Positions 9,402 through 17,562 of a DNA stretch of 54,636 nt are shown here, piece by piece (position 1 is the stretch's first letter; the number at the start of each line of letters is the position of its first letter). The stretch comes from Candidatus Copromonas faecavium (nom. illeg.). Lineage in GTDB: Bacteria; Bacillota; Clostridia; Lachnospirales; Lachnospiraceae. The DNA is taken from positions 1 through 54,636 of the forward strand of contig DVGC01000023.1 of assembly GCA_018712915.1 (NCBI GenBank), in the 5' to 3' direction. A program made the position numbers and the translations under genes. The notes beneath the pieces were generated by a model. That model was given only the letters and a program-made list of their open reading frames with translations. It did no database searches and was not told the origin of the DNA.

Positions 9402-9468
9402 AAACCTCCACTTGAGTTTTCTCCTGTTTCTGTGTAAGATAGAGGAAGAAAATTCAAGCTGGAGGTTT
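9402..9468. promoter_or_regulatory. Hairpin enclosing the dipeptidase promoter and covering its ribosome binding site
   Basis: Bases 9402-9421 pair with 9448-9468 (20 pairs with one G-U and one bulged C). The 3' arm contains the GGAGG ribosome binding site (9461-9465) and is followed by TTTTT. The promoter TTGAGT (9412-9417), 17 bases, TAAGAT (9435-9440) lies with its -35 in the left arm and -10 in the loop. RNA started here (about 9447) lacks the left arm and leaves the site free; read-through RNA from the ABC operon would fold and mask it or terminate. Confidence 0.6.
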
Positions 9469-9474
9469 TTCAAT

Positions 9475-10482
9475 ATGAAAATTGCGGATATGCATTGTGA
9501 CACCATTTATGAGATTTATGAACGGCGGGCCCGCGGCGAGGAATGCGGATTTTTAAGCAATTCTTTGCACATTGATCTGGAAAAGATGAAAAAGGGAGAT
9601 TATCTGCTTCAGAATTTTGCCCTTTTTGTTCCGAAGGAGGACGTGGAAGGAAAGATGCCTCTTCCGGAGTATGCCCTCCGTCTGGCAGATGTGTTCTTTT
9701 CTGAGTTAAGAAAGGCGCCGGATGCAATCGGGATTGTAAAATCCTACGCGGATATTGAGGAAAACAGAAAGCAGGGACGGATGTCTGCCATGCTGTCCAT
9801 GGAGGAAGGAGCCGCATGCGAAGGAAAGCTGGAATATCTGCGTACTTTTTATGAACTGGGAGTCAGGATGTTTACCTTTACCTGGAATTATCCCAATGAG
9901 CTGGCCTGGCCGAACCGGATTCACCTGACCGGGCTGAAAGCCGGCGCCTGCGAACCGGAGACAGAGCGCGGGCTTACAGAAAAGGGATTTGAATTCCTGG
10001 AGGAAATGGAGCGGCTGGGGATGATTCCGGATGTGTCCCATCTGGGAGACAAGGGAATCTATGACGTGATTGCCCATGCGAAAAGGCCTTTTGTGGCCAG
10101 CCATTCCAACGCCAGGGCAATCTGCGGTCATGTAAGGAACCTGACTGACGAGATGATCCGGGGAATTGCTCAGAAGGGCGGCGTGATTGGAATGAACTTT
10201 GCTCCTGCCTTTTTAAGAGAGGAAGCCTCCTGGGGAAGCCCCAAGGCAGTTTCCGTGACCGATGTGGTACGTCATATCCGCCACATGATTCAGATTGGCG
10301 GCATTGACTGCGTGGGCCTTGGCTCCGATCTGGACGGCTGCAGGATTTCCTTTGAAATTGAGAGCGCAGCGGATATGCCTCTTCTTGTGGATGCCATTTC
10401 CGGAGAAGGCTTCACAGATGGGGAAATTGAAAAAATCTGCTGGGGCAATGTTCTCAGACTTTATAAAGAAGTTCTGAGGTAA
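9475..10482 (+). CDS. Membrane dipeptidase family (peptidase M19)
   Basis: A 335-residue zinc-dependent dipeptidase of the renal-dipeptidase family. It shows the N-terminal metal motif DMHCDT (residues 4-9), the bridging glutamate region MLSMEEGAA, VSHLGDKG, FVASHSNARAICGHVRNLTDEM with two metal-binding histidines, and GLGSDLDG. Such enzymes hydrolyse dipeptides, including those with D-residues, in the cytosol. ATG 9475 is chosen because GGAGG lies 9 bases upstream; the open frame continues upstream but without homology. It has its own promoter. Confidence 0.9.
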   Translation: MKIADMHCDTIYEIYERRARGEECGFLSNSLHIDLEKMKKGDYLLQNFALFVPKEDVEGKMPLPEYALRLADVFFSELRKAPDAIGIVKSYADIEENRKQGRMSAMLSMEEGAACEGKLEYLRTFYELGVRMFTFTWNYPNELAWPNRIHLTGLKAGACEPETERGLTEKGFEFLEEMERLGMIPDVSHLGDKGIYDVIAHAKRPFVASHSNARAICGHVRNLTDEMIRGIAQKGGVIGMNFAPAFLREEASWGSPKAVSVTDVVRHIRHMIQIGGIDCVGLGSDLDGCRISFEIESAADMPLLVDAISGEGFTDGEIEKICWGNVLRLYKEVLR

Positions 10483-10539
10483 AAAGCCTGGCAGCAGCCT
10501 CCCTGTCCGCCGCTTTATCTTTTTTTCATACTTTTATTT

Positions 10540-10568
10540 TTGCATTTTCTATGTATTTATGGTAAAAT
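10540..10568 (+). promoter_or_regulatory. Promoter of the SH3/NlpC-P60 gene
   Basis: TTGCAT (10540-10545), a 17-base spacer and TAAAAT (10563-10568). Transcription would begin near 10575, giving a leader of about 170 bases. Confidence 0.65.
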
Positions 10569-10574
10569 GGCCAC

Positions 10575-10744
10575 GGAGTAGTCCTTTTGCCTGCACATTC
10601 CGGCTTTTATGTTTCATACAGAATCCGGATGCATAGAGATGCTGTGGCAGAAGGCCATGGTAAACCTGTATTCGCGTATGATACATCATCGCCGGCAGCT
10701 GTTTTTCTGGCTGCCGGCGCATTCAAAAATTCGGAGTGAGCTAC
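10575..10744 (+). ncRNA. Structured 5' leader, possible cis-regulatory RNA
   Basis: The leader can fold into three stems. First, CCTTTTGCC (10583-10591) pairs with GGCAGAAGG (10646-10654) around an inner stem (10596-10603 with 10625-10631). Second, TGTAT (10667-10671) pairs with ATACA (10681-10685). Third, CGCCGGCAG pairs with CTGCCGGCG (10690-10719) without a run of T after it. NlpC/P60 genes in Clostridia are often under c-di-AMP (ydaO) riboswitches, but the conserved ydaO bases are not visible here, so the class is unknown. Confidence 0.4.
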
Positions 10745-12376
10745 ATGAGTGAAGAAAAAAAGCCAGTCAATTATATGGCTTCCCTTAATAAGGCACGGAG
10801 AAAAAGAAACAGGCCCCCGTATGAGAAATATGCGGCGGCAGCGGTGGTCGTCTGTCTGGCAGCCGGAGGAATTTTCCTTGGCAGCCGGGTCATCGGCGGA
10901 GGAGGCGAGCCTGCAGCCAATATGGAAACGGGGCAGGAAGAACAGGAGGAGAGTACCCTGGACGAGGCGGCCCAGGCATCCTTAGCGGAAGCAGAGGCTG
11001 CGGCTGCATCGGAGGCCGCGGCTGCGGAGGCCAAGCATCAGCAGGATATTGAAAATGTGGTCAATTCTTATTCCAACCTGGGAATCGTCAAGGTGTCCGG
11101 ATACCTGAATATCCGGAAAGAACCTCATACCGGCGCCCATGTGGTGGGAACATTGCCTGACGGCAGCGCCTGTGAAATTCAGGAGGATCTGGGAGACTGG
11201 TATCATATTAATTCTGGCGGGATCGACGGCTATATCAGTTCCGAGTATGTGCTGACCGGAGAAGAGGCCAGAGAGGAGGCCATGGGTTTGGTCATGGACC
11301 GGGCCGTCATCCTGACGGATAATCTGAATATCCGGGAGGAACCGTCCACCGATTCCAATGTGGTGGGACAGTGCCTGGAGGGAGAACGGTATGAAATTCT
11401 GGGAGAAGAGAATGGCTGGTACCAGATTCCTGACGGCTATATTTCCACGGAATATGCCGAGCGGCGGTTCTGTCTGAATGAAGGCCGGAAACTGGAGCTG
11501 AGGGCCATGGTATTAAATTACTATGACAAGCCTGGTGTTTCCAATGTAACCAGCTATCTGAATATCCGCAGCGGCCCCAGTGAGAACGATGAGGTAATCG
11601 CCATGCTGCCCAGCTATGCCGGCTGTGAGATTCTGGAGGAACTGGATGGCTGGTACCGGATCAGTTCAGGCAACATTACGGGTTATGTAAAAAGCGATTA
11701 TATTCTGACCGGCGATGCAGCCAGATACGCGGCCATGGACCATGCAGAGCTGATGGCTGTGGTGTCCACGGATGGACTGCGTGTCCGCACGGAACCGTCC
11801 ACCGATGCGAAAATCTGGACTCAGATTTCCAGCAATGAACGGTACCGGGTCGTGGATCAGCTGGATGGCTGGGTGCAGATTGAATTTGATGAGGGAAGCG
11901 ACAGTGAGGAAGGCGAGGAGCTGACGGCAGCCTATGTGGCGTCGGAATATGTGGATGTGCGTTATGCTCTGGCGGAAGCCATTGAGATTTCCCCGTCCCA
12001 GGAGAACGCATCCCTGCGCAGCCGGATTGTCAACTATGCGATGCAGTTTCTGGGCAATCCTTATGTCTGGGGCGGCACCAGCCTGACCAACGGAGCAGAC
12101 TGTTCCGGATTTACCATGTCTGTGATGGCTCATTTTGGAATCAGTCTTCCGCATTACTCCGGCTCACAGGCACAGCAGGGAACCAGAATTAATTCCAGCC
12201 AGATGCGGCCGGGAGATCTGATTTTCTATGCCAACAGCGGAGGAACCATTAACCATGTGGCCATGTACATTGGAAATGGCCAGATCATTCATGCGGCCAG
12301 CCGAAGAAGCGGTATCAAGCTGTCTACCTGGAATTACAGGAGCCCGGTCCGGATTGTCAATGTGATTGGAGATTAG
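10745..12376 (+). CDS. Secreted peptidoglycan hydrolase: SH3b repeats plus NlpC/P60
   Basis: A 543-residue protein. One N-terminal membrane helix (AAAAVVVCLAAGGIFLGSRVI), an Ala/Glu coiled segment, then four SH3b-like repeats (each with xxLNIRxxPSxxxxVVGxL), and a C-terminal NlpC/P60 endopeptidase with catalytic Cys in GADCSGFT and His in INHVAMYIG. It would cut stem peptides in the wall. The ATG at 10745 has GGAG 8 bases before it; the in-frame GTG at 10736 has no spaced site. Monocistronic, with a hairpin terminator after it. Confidence 0.92.
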   Translation: MSEEKKPVNYMASLNKARRKRNRPPYEKYAAAAVVVCLAAGGIFLGSRVIGGGGEPAANMETGQEEQEESTLDEAAQASLAEAEAAAASEAAAAEAKHQQDIENVVNSYSNLGIVKVSGYLNIRKEPHTGAHVVGTLPDGSACEIQEDLGDWYHINSGGIDGYISSEYVLTGEEAREEAMGLVMDRAVILTDNLNIREEPSTDSNVVGQCLEGERYEILGEENGWYQIPDGYISTEYAERRFCLNEGRKLELRAMVLNYYDKPGVSNVTSYLNIRSGPSENDEVIAMLPSYAGCEILEELDGWYRISSGNITGYVKSDYILTGDAARYAAMDHAELMAVVSTDGLRVRTEPSTDAKIWTQISSNERYRVVDQLDGWVQIEFDEGSDSEEGEELTAAYVASEYVDVRYALAEAIEISPSQENASLRSRIVNYAMQFLGNPYVWGGTSLTNGADCSGFTMSVMAHFGISLPHYSGSQAQQGTRINSSQMRPGDLIFYANSGGTINHVAMYIGNGQIIHAASRRSGIKLSTWNYRSPVRIVNVIGD

Positions 12377-12427
12377 GAAGAAGCCGGGAAAAAGACATAC
12401 CGGAAGAACGAAAGAAACAGAAGACAG

Positions 12428-12466
12428 ATATGGCAGGTGGTCTCAGGATTATCTGCCATATGTTTT
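12428..12466 (+). terminator. Terminator after the NlpC/P60 gene
   Basis: ATATGGCAG (12428-12436) pairs with CTGCCATAT (12453-12461) and is followed by GTTTTC. The rest of the gap to 12621 has GC-rich inverted repeats (GCGGG/CCCGC near 12517 and 12565) but no recognisable promoter. Confidence 0.6.
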
Positions 12467-12621
12467 CTGTGCGGTTCGTAAGCGAGAAGGCTCCTGCTGT
12501 GAGAAAGTGTTTTTGCGGGCGCGCCGGCAGCTGCGGAATCACAGGCGGCAGAATCGGGGATTTTCCCGCAGGCAGCAGGAGACGACGAAGCGATTGTAAT
12601 AGAGAAGGAAGGGAACGACCC

Positions 12622-13497
12622 ATGGAAAAGGAAAGAAAGACGGGACTGGTGTTGGAAGGCGGAGGAATGCGCGGTATTTATACGGCAGGGGTCCTGGACG
12701 TGTTCCTGGATCACCGGATTGGCTTCGACGGAGTCATCGGTGTGTCTGCCGGGGCGATTCATGGCTGCTCCTTTGTTTCGGGGCAGAAGGGAAGGAGCAT
12801 CCGCTATTATAAGGAATATTGCGCAGATAAACGGTTCATGAGCTGGGAGAGCTTTTTCAGGACAGGGAATCTGGTAAATACGGAGTTTTGCTACCATGAA
12901 ATTCCGGAGAAGCTGGATCCTTACGATTTTCAGGCATTTGCCCGTTCGGAAACGGCTTTTTATGTGGGATGCAGCAACGTGGAGACGGGGGAGCCGGAGT
13001 ATATCCGAATCCGGGACATGAAGCGGGACATCGATTATATCCGGGCCTCCGCGTCCATGCCCTATGTATCGGAGACGGTACAGGCCGGAGAAATGAAGCT
13101 GCTGGACGGCGGCTGCACCGACAGCATTCCGGTGAAGGCCTTTATGAAGCTGGGATATGAGCGGAATGTGGTGATTCTGACCAGGCAGAAGGGGTATAAA
13201 AAGAAGCCGGAGAAAGCTGGTCTTGAGCGGATTGTTTACCGGCATTATCCGGCATTTGCCAGGGCTTTGCGAAACCGTCCCTGGGTGTACAACCGGCAGC
13301 TGGAAGAAATTGAGGAATTAAAGGACTGTGGAAAAGCGTTCCTGATTCGTCCCAGCGAGCCTTTAAACATCAGCCGGGTATCGAAGGACAAAAATGAAAT
13401 TGAGGCCGTTTATCGGCTGGGCGTGGAGGATGGAATGAGGATGCTTCCGGCCCTGCTGGAATGGCTTGGGACAGATGCGAAATATTTCTCAAAATAA
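12622..13497 (+). CDS. Patatin-like phospholipase
   Basis: A 291-residue serine hydrolase of the patatin family (RssA/YjjU-like branch). It has the oxyanion glycine loop EGGGMRGIYTAGVLD, nucleophile Ser42 in GVSAG and the catalytic Asp in LDGGCTDSIP. It probably hydrolyses acyl chains of phospholipids in the cytosol; substrate unknown. The frame is open much further upstream, but the ATG at 12622 has GGAAGGGA ahead of it and begins the conserved domain. A tartrate-dehydrogenase-like gene follows 16 bases later. Confidence 0.88.
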   Translation: MEKERKTGLVLEGGGMRGIYTAGVLDVFLDHRIGFDGVIGVSAGAIHGCSFVSGQKGRSIRYYKEYCADKRFMSWESFFRTGNLVNTEFCYHEIPEKLDPYDFQAFARSETAFYVGCSNVETGEPEYIRIRDMKRDIDYIRASASMPYVSETVQAGEMKLLDGGCTDSIPVKAFMKLGYERNVVILTRQKGYKKKPEKAGLERIVYRHYPAFARALRNRPWVYNRQLEEIEELKDCGKAFLIRPSEPLNISRVSKDKNEIEAVYRLGVEDGMRMLPALLEWLGTDAKYFSK

Positions 13498-13513
13498 ATG
13501 GGAGGGAAATGAG

Positions 13514-14578
13514 ATGGATAAATACAGAATTGCTGTGATTCCCGGCGACGGGATTGGTCTAGAGGTTTTACGGGAAGGTATGAAAATTTTGAACCGGGCG
13601 GCCGAACTGGACGGAAGCTTTTTCTTTGAAGATGTGTGGTTTCCCTGGGGGTGTGAATACTACCTGAAAAACGGCCGGATGATGCCGGAGGACGGAATTG
13701 AGATATTAAGGGATTTTGATGCCATTTATCTGGGAGCCGTGGGGTATCCCGGTGTGCCGGATCATATCTCGCTCTGGGAACTGCTTCTGACCATCCGCAA
13801 ATCCTTCGACCAGTATGTGAATCTGCGGCCGGTGAAATTGCTGAATGGAGCGCCCTGCCCGTTAAAGGATGTAAAGCGGGAAGACGTGAATATGACATTT
13901 ATCCGGGAAAACAGCGAGGGAGAGTATGCCGGAAGCGGAAGCTGGCTTTTCAAGGGAAAACCCAATGAGGTGGTGATTCAGGACGGCGTCTTTTCCAGGA
14001 CAGGCTGTGAGCGTATCATCCGCTATGCCTTTGAGACAGCAAGAAAAGAAGGAAGAAGCCTGACAAGCATCAGCAAGGGCAATGCCCTGAATTATTCCAT
14101 GGTATTCTGGGATCAGATATTCAAGGAGGTCAGCAGGGAATATCCGGACGTAACGACCCATTCCTACCTGGTGGATGCGGCCAGTATGTTTATGGTGAAG
14201 GACCCGGCCAGGTTTGAGGTGGTGGTGACCAGCAACCTGTTCGGCGACATCCTGACCGATCTGGGCGCGGCCATTGCCGGAGGCATGGGACTGGCGGCCG
14301 GAGCCAACCTGAATCCGGAACGCAGATATCCTTCCATGTTTGAGCCTATTCACGGGTCGGCGCCGGATATTGCGGGAAAAGGAATTGCCAATCCCATGGC
14401 ATCCGTCTGGGCCGCATCTCAGATGCTGGATTTCTTTGGGCATGAGGACTGGGGAGCCAGAGTGCTGAATGCCATAGAACGGGTACTTGTGGAGGGAAAA
14501 GTCCTGACTCCCGACATGGGCGGCAGGGCAAAAACTTCGGAGGTAGGAGACGCCATCCGGGAAGAACTGGAGGCATAG
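13514..14578 (+). CDS. Tartrate / D-malate dehydrogenase-like beta-decarboxylating enzyme
   Basis: A 354-residue NAD-dependent enzyme of the isocitrate/isopropylmalate dehydrogenase family. Seen: IAVIPGDGIGLEV, NLRPVKL, the RENSEGEYAG phosphate/substrate loop, and the metal site FGDILTDLGAAIAGGMGLA with GSAPDIAGKGIANP. The REN(S)EGEY variant and isolation from leuCD point to the tartrate dehydrogenase / D-malate branch rather than LeuB. It would oxidise and decarboxylate D-malate or tartrate to pyruvate or glycerate. GGAGGG lies 7 bases before ATG. Confidence 0.85.
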   Translation: MDKYRIAVIPGDGIGLEVLREGMKILNRAAELDGSFFFEDVWFPWGCEYYLKNGRMMPEDGIEILRDFDAIYLGAVGYPGVPDHISLWELLLTIRKSFDQYVNLRPVKLLNGAPCPLKDVKREDVNMTFIRENSEGEYAGSGSWLFKGKPNEVVIQDGVFSRTGCERIIRYAFETARKEGRSLTSISKGNALNYSMVFWDQIFKEVSREYPDVTTHSYLVDAASMFMVKDPARFEVVVTSNLFGDILTDLGAAIAGGMGLAAGANLNPERRYPSMFEPIHGSAPDIAGKGIANPMASVWAASQMLDFFGHEDWGARVLNAIERVLVEGKVLTPDMGGRAKTSEVGDAIREELEA

Positions 14579-14582
14579 AAAA

Positions 14583-15311
14583 ATGGGAGAGCAGCAGTCA
14601 AAGAGCGGGGAGCTGATTCTGAGACCCATTGCAAAGATTTTTACGGATTTTCCGACCAAATTTGGGATTCCAAGGCAAAGCGGACTGGCCGAGGGACTGG
14701 AAGCAGAGGTCGTTTTTGAGCCGGAGTTTCGGAATCCGGCTGCGGTCAGAGGGCTGGAGGAATATTCGTATATCTGGCTGATCTGGGAGTTTTCCCAGTC
14801 GGTAAGGCAGGGATGGTCGGCCACAGTCCGTCCTCCCAGGCTGGGAGGAAATGAGAGGGTTGGCGTGTTTGCCACCCGTTCTCCCTACCGGCCCAATCCT
14901 CTGGGACTGTCTTCTGTACGTTTGGAGTCGGTGTGCCATACGAAGGACCGGGGACCGGTCCTGAAGGTCCGCGGAGTGGATATGCTGAACGGAACGCCGG
15001 TGTATGACATCAAACCTTACAGTCCTTCCATCGACAGCCATCCGGCTGCGGCCGGAGGGCTGGCGGAACGGACCAGAGACTATGGCCTTCAAGTGGATTT
15101 CCCGCCGGAACTGTTAAGCCTTGTGGAGGAGAAGAAAAGGGAGGGGCTTCTGGCTGTACTGGCTCAGGATCCCAGGCCCTCCTACCAGCAGGATCCGGAA
15201 CGGGTGTATGGAATGGAGTTTGCAGAATGGGAAATCAGGTTTCGCGTTCTGGGAAACCGCCTGATTGTCTGCTCCATGGAACCTCGCAGGACAGCTGAAA
15301 AGAAATGTTAA
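14583..15311 (+). CDS. trmO: tRNA (N6-threonylcarbamoyl-A37)-methyltransferase TrmO
   Basis: A 242-residue TsaA/YaeB-family protein that adds a methyl group to t6A37 of tRNA-Thr using S-adenosylmethionine. Family motifs are [48 protein letters not shown] and [16 protein letters not shown]. GGAGG in the preceding gene is 9 bases from the ATG, so it is probably cotranscribed with the dehydrogenase gene. Length is typical for the family. Confidence 0.9.
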   Translation: [242 protein letters not shown]

Positions 15312-15378
15312 AATTTCGCAAAGAAAAAAGAAAAATCAATTAATAAAATGCAAAAAATAGGAAAGCATTCTGGTTTCC

Positions 15379-15399
15379 CTCCTGTTTCTGTGCTATGAT
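15379..15399 (+). promoter_or_regulatory. Extended -10 promoter of the 48-residue protein gene
   Basis: TGCTATGAT (15391-15399) matches an extended -10 (TGnTATGAT); the -35 (TGGTTT) is weak. The 14 bases CTCCTGTTTCTGTG just upstream are identical to the spacer of the dipeptidase promoter at 9421-9434. Confidence 0.5.
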
Positions 15400-15437
15400 C
15401 TCACAAGATCAAATTGACGGAAAAGAGGGACATACAT

Positions 15438-15584
15438 ATGGCTAATTTCTTGACGATGGTGCTGATTGCAGTTATTGGCGTGGTTGGTGTCGTTCCGACG
15501 GCGGCAATTACGATTATGATTCCTGTTGTGATTATCTGGAAAATTATCCGGAAAATCAAAAACGGATATTCTTTGTATCAATAG
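15438..15584 (+). CDS. Small membrane protein, 48 residues
   Basis: A short open frame with GAGGG about 8 bases before the ATG. It encodes MANFLTMVLIAVIGVVGVV, then a second hydrophobic segment (TAAITIMIPVVIIWKI) and a basic end (RKIKNGYSLYQ). One or two membrane helices. It stands alone with its own extended -10 promoter and a strong terminator, so it is probably real and well expressed. I do not recognise a family. It could be a regulator of a membrane complex or a toxin-like peptide, but no convergent antisense promoter is visible. Confidence 0.6.
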   Translation: MANFLTMVLIAVIGVVGVVPTAAITIMIPVVIIWKIIRKIKNGYSLYQ

Positions 15585-15599
15585 AGCCATCAGATAAAG

Positions 15600-15623
15600 A
15601 GAGCCCCGTCAGGGGTTCTTTTT
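15600..15623 (+). terminator. Terminator after the small membrane protein
   Basis: GAGCCCC-GTCA-GGGGTTC followed by a run of T (15617-15623). Confidence 0.8.
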
Positions 15624-15708
15624 GTGTCCGCTGCGGAAAACCGGCAGCGGATGAAAGCGGAATCGGGTTTTGGTATGGGAGAACGCCGGATGATAGAGAG
15701 GGGCAGCT

Positions 15709-16779
15709 ATGTCAGCCAAGCTTAAAAATGTGTTGAAAAATATTGGAGTTACCATTGCGATTTTGGGGGCTTCCAGCGTATTCTGCCTGCTTCTGCAGCC
15801 TTTTTCAGAAACAGATAATCATGTGCCCCTTCTTTTCGTCCTGGCCGTTTTTTGTGTTTCCAGGTTTACGGATGGATATGTTTACGGGATTCTGGCCTCT
15901 GTGGTGGCGGTCATCTGTGTCAACGGGGTATTTACGTATCCTTACTTTGAAATCAATTTTACGATTACCGGGTATCCCCTGACCTTTGCAGTGATGTTTG
16001 CAGTGGCTTTCAGCGTCAGCGCAATGACTACGCAGATTAAAAATCAGGAGCAGATTCGCCTGGAGGCGGAAAAGGAAAAGGTGAGGGGCAATCTTCTCCG
16101 GGCTATTTCCCATGATATCCGGACCCCTTTGACTGCTATTGCAGGTTCTGCCTCCGGTCTGATTGAAAATTTCCGGGACCTTCCGGATGAGAGGGCGCTG
16201 GAGCTGCTGGAGGGCATTCGGGAGGAGGCTCAGTGGCTGATTCGGATTGTGGAGAATCTTCTGTCCATTACAAGAATCGGCGATGGAAAAGCCAGAATTG
16301 ACAAGCAGGAGGAGCTGGTCGAAGAAATTGTGGGGGAGGCCATTGAAAAGTTCCAGAAGCGGTTTCCCCAGATCCAGGTGGATGCCGTGCTGCCGGATGA
16401 GGTGCTTCTGGTGCCTATGGATGGGATTTTAATTGAACAGGTATTGGTGAATCTTCTGGAAAATTCCGTGATTCATGGAAATAAAACCACCCGGATTGTG
16501 ATCCGGGCAGAGGATGAAGGGGAACAGGTGAAGTTTTCCGTGGAGGATAATGGAGACGGGATTCCCAAATCGGTGCTTCCTGAAATGTTTGAGGGGAAGA
16601 TGGAATCCAGAAACCGGGGAGAACCGGATGCTAAGAGAAATATGGGCATCGGGCTTTCCGTCTGCCGTACCATTGTCAGAGCACATAAGGGAAATATGGA
16701 AGCAGAAAACAGAGAAGAAGGAGGAGCCAGAGTTATGTTCTGGCTTCCCAAAGGAATGGAGATAGAAAATGGAGATTAA
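15709..16779 (+). CDS. KdpD-like sensor histidine kinase lacking the N-terminal sensor half
   Basis: A 356-residue kinase. Residues about 10-105 form the four-helix DUF4118 membrane domain of KdpD; then HisKA with His135 in SHDIRTPLTAIAGSASG and HATPase with N-box LLENSVIH, G1 VEDNGDGIP and G2 MGIGLSVCRTIVRAH. The cytoplasmic KdpD/UspA region that precedes the membrane domain in long KdpD is absent. It overlaps the regulator gene by 11 bases. No kdpFABC genes lie in the window, so the K+ link is by homology only. Confidence 0.88.
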   Translation: MSAKLKNVLKNIGVTIAILGASSVFCLLLQPFSETDNHVPLLFVLAVFCVSRFTDGYVYGILASVVAVICVNGVFTYPYFEINFTITGYPLTFAVMFAVAFSVSAMTTQIKNQEQIRLEAEKEKVRGNLLRAISHDIRTPLTAIAGSASGLIENFRDLPDERALELLEGIREEAQWLIRIVENLLSITRIGDGKARIDKQEELVEEIVGEAIEKFQKRFPQIQVDAVLPDEVLLVPMDGILIEQVLVNLLENSVIHGNKTTRIVIRAEDEGEQVKFSVEDNGDGIPKSVLPEMFEGKMESRNRGEPDAKRNMGIGLSVCRTIVRAHKGNMEAENREEGGARVMFWLPKGMEIENGD

Positions 16780-17476
16780 GGACAGAGTGCTTGTGGTGGA
16801 GGATGACAAGCGAATCAGCAATTTTTTCCGGACGGTTCTGGAGGCCAATCACTATGATGTTATCATGGCCCAGACCGGGGCAGAGGCCTACAGCATGGTG
16901 ACCTCCCAGTGCCCCGATGTGGTGCTTCTGGACTTGGGGCTTCCGGATATGGACGGAATGAAGATTTTGAAAAGTGTGCGGGAATGGTCCAACATGCCGG
17001 TGATTGTGGTATCGGCCAGAACCCATGAACGGGACAAGGTGGAGGCTCTGGATCTGGGGGCGGACGATTACATTACCAAGCCCTTCGGCACATCGGAGCT
17101 TCTGGCCAGAATCCGCACGGCCATCCGCCATACCAGAAGCGGCCTTGTGGGGCAGAACGGAAATCCCACGGGAACCTTTGTCTCCGGGGGCCTGACCATT
17201 GACTACGACAAACACCGGGTTTTCGTGGACGGGGTGGATGCGGGGCTGACGCAGAATGAGTATAAGATTGTAAGCCTTCTCGGAAAGTACGCCGGGAAGG
17301 TGATGACCTATGATTTTATTATTAAGGAAATCTGGGGTCCCAACATGAAAAACGACAACCGGATCCTGCGGGTGAACATGGCAAACATCCGCCGCAAAAT
17401 TGAGAAAAATCCTGCCCATCCTCAGTACATCTTCACGGAAGTCGGCGTAGGCTACCGGATTGTGGAGCCGGATTAA
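16769..17476 (+). CDS. KdpE-like OmpR-family response regulator
   Basis: A 235-residue DNA-binding regulator. Receiver domain with phospho-acceptor D55 in VVLLDLGLPDMDG, acidic pair EDD near residue 11, conserved Lys in YITKPFG; then a winged-helix domain ending NMANIRRKIEKNP-YIFTEVGVGYRI. Partner of the overlapping kinase; together they would respond to K+ limitation, turgor or c-di-AMP-linked potassium homeostasis. Target genes are not evident nearby. Confidence 0.9.
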   Translation: MEIKDRVLVVEDDKRISNFFRTVLEANHYDVIMAQTGAEAYSMVTSQCPDVVLLDLGLPDMDGMKILKSVREWSNMPVIVVSARTHERDKVEALDLGADDYITKPFGTSELLARIRTAIRHTRSGLVGQNGNPTGTFVSGGLTIDYDKHRVFVDGVDAGLTQNEYKIVSLLGKYAGKVMTYDFIIKEIWGPNMKNDNRILRVNMANIRRKIEKNPAHPQYIFTEVGVGYRIVEPD

Positions 17477-17520
17477 ACCGGAAAGAGAGAAGAAAAGAAG
17501 CATAAAGAGCAGTGGTGCAA

Positions 17521-17560
17521 AGAAAAACCGGGGCGGCCAGAGATTGGCCGTCCCGGTAGC
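17521..17560 (-). terminator. Terminator of the DUF362 gene (minus strand)
   Basis: ACCGGGGCGGCCA/TGGCCGTCCCGGT (17527-17557). Read on the minus strand it ends in GGTTTTTC right after the DUF362 stop. Confidence 0.7.
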
Positions 17561-17562
17561 TG

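Noticed and set aside
10575..10744. ydaO c-di-AMP or yybP-ykoY riboswitch before the NlpC/P60 gene
   Set aside because: The GGAGTAG stretch and gene context were suggestive, but the other conserved bases of either class are missing; kept only as an unclassified structured leader.
12430..12621. N-terminal extension of the patatin-like protein
   Set aside because: The open frame upstream runs through a terminator hairpin and has no family similarity; ATG 12622 has the ribosome site.
15601..15708. Antisense RNA for the 48-residue membrane protein (a third type I module)
   Set aside because: No convincing minus-strand promoter was found downstream of the gene.
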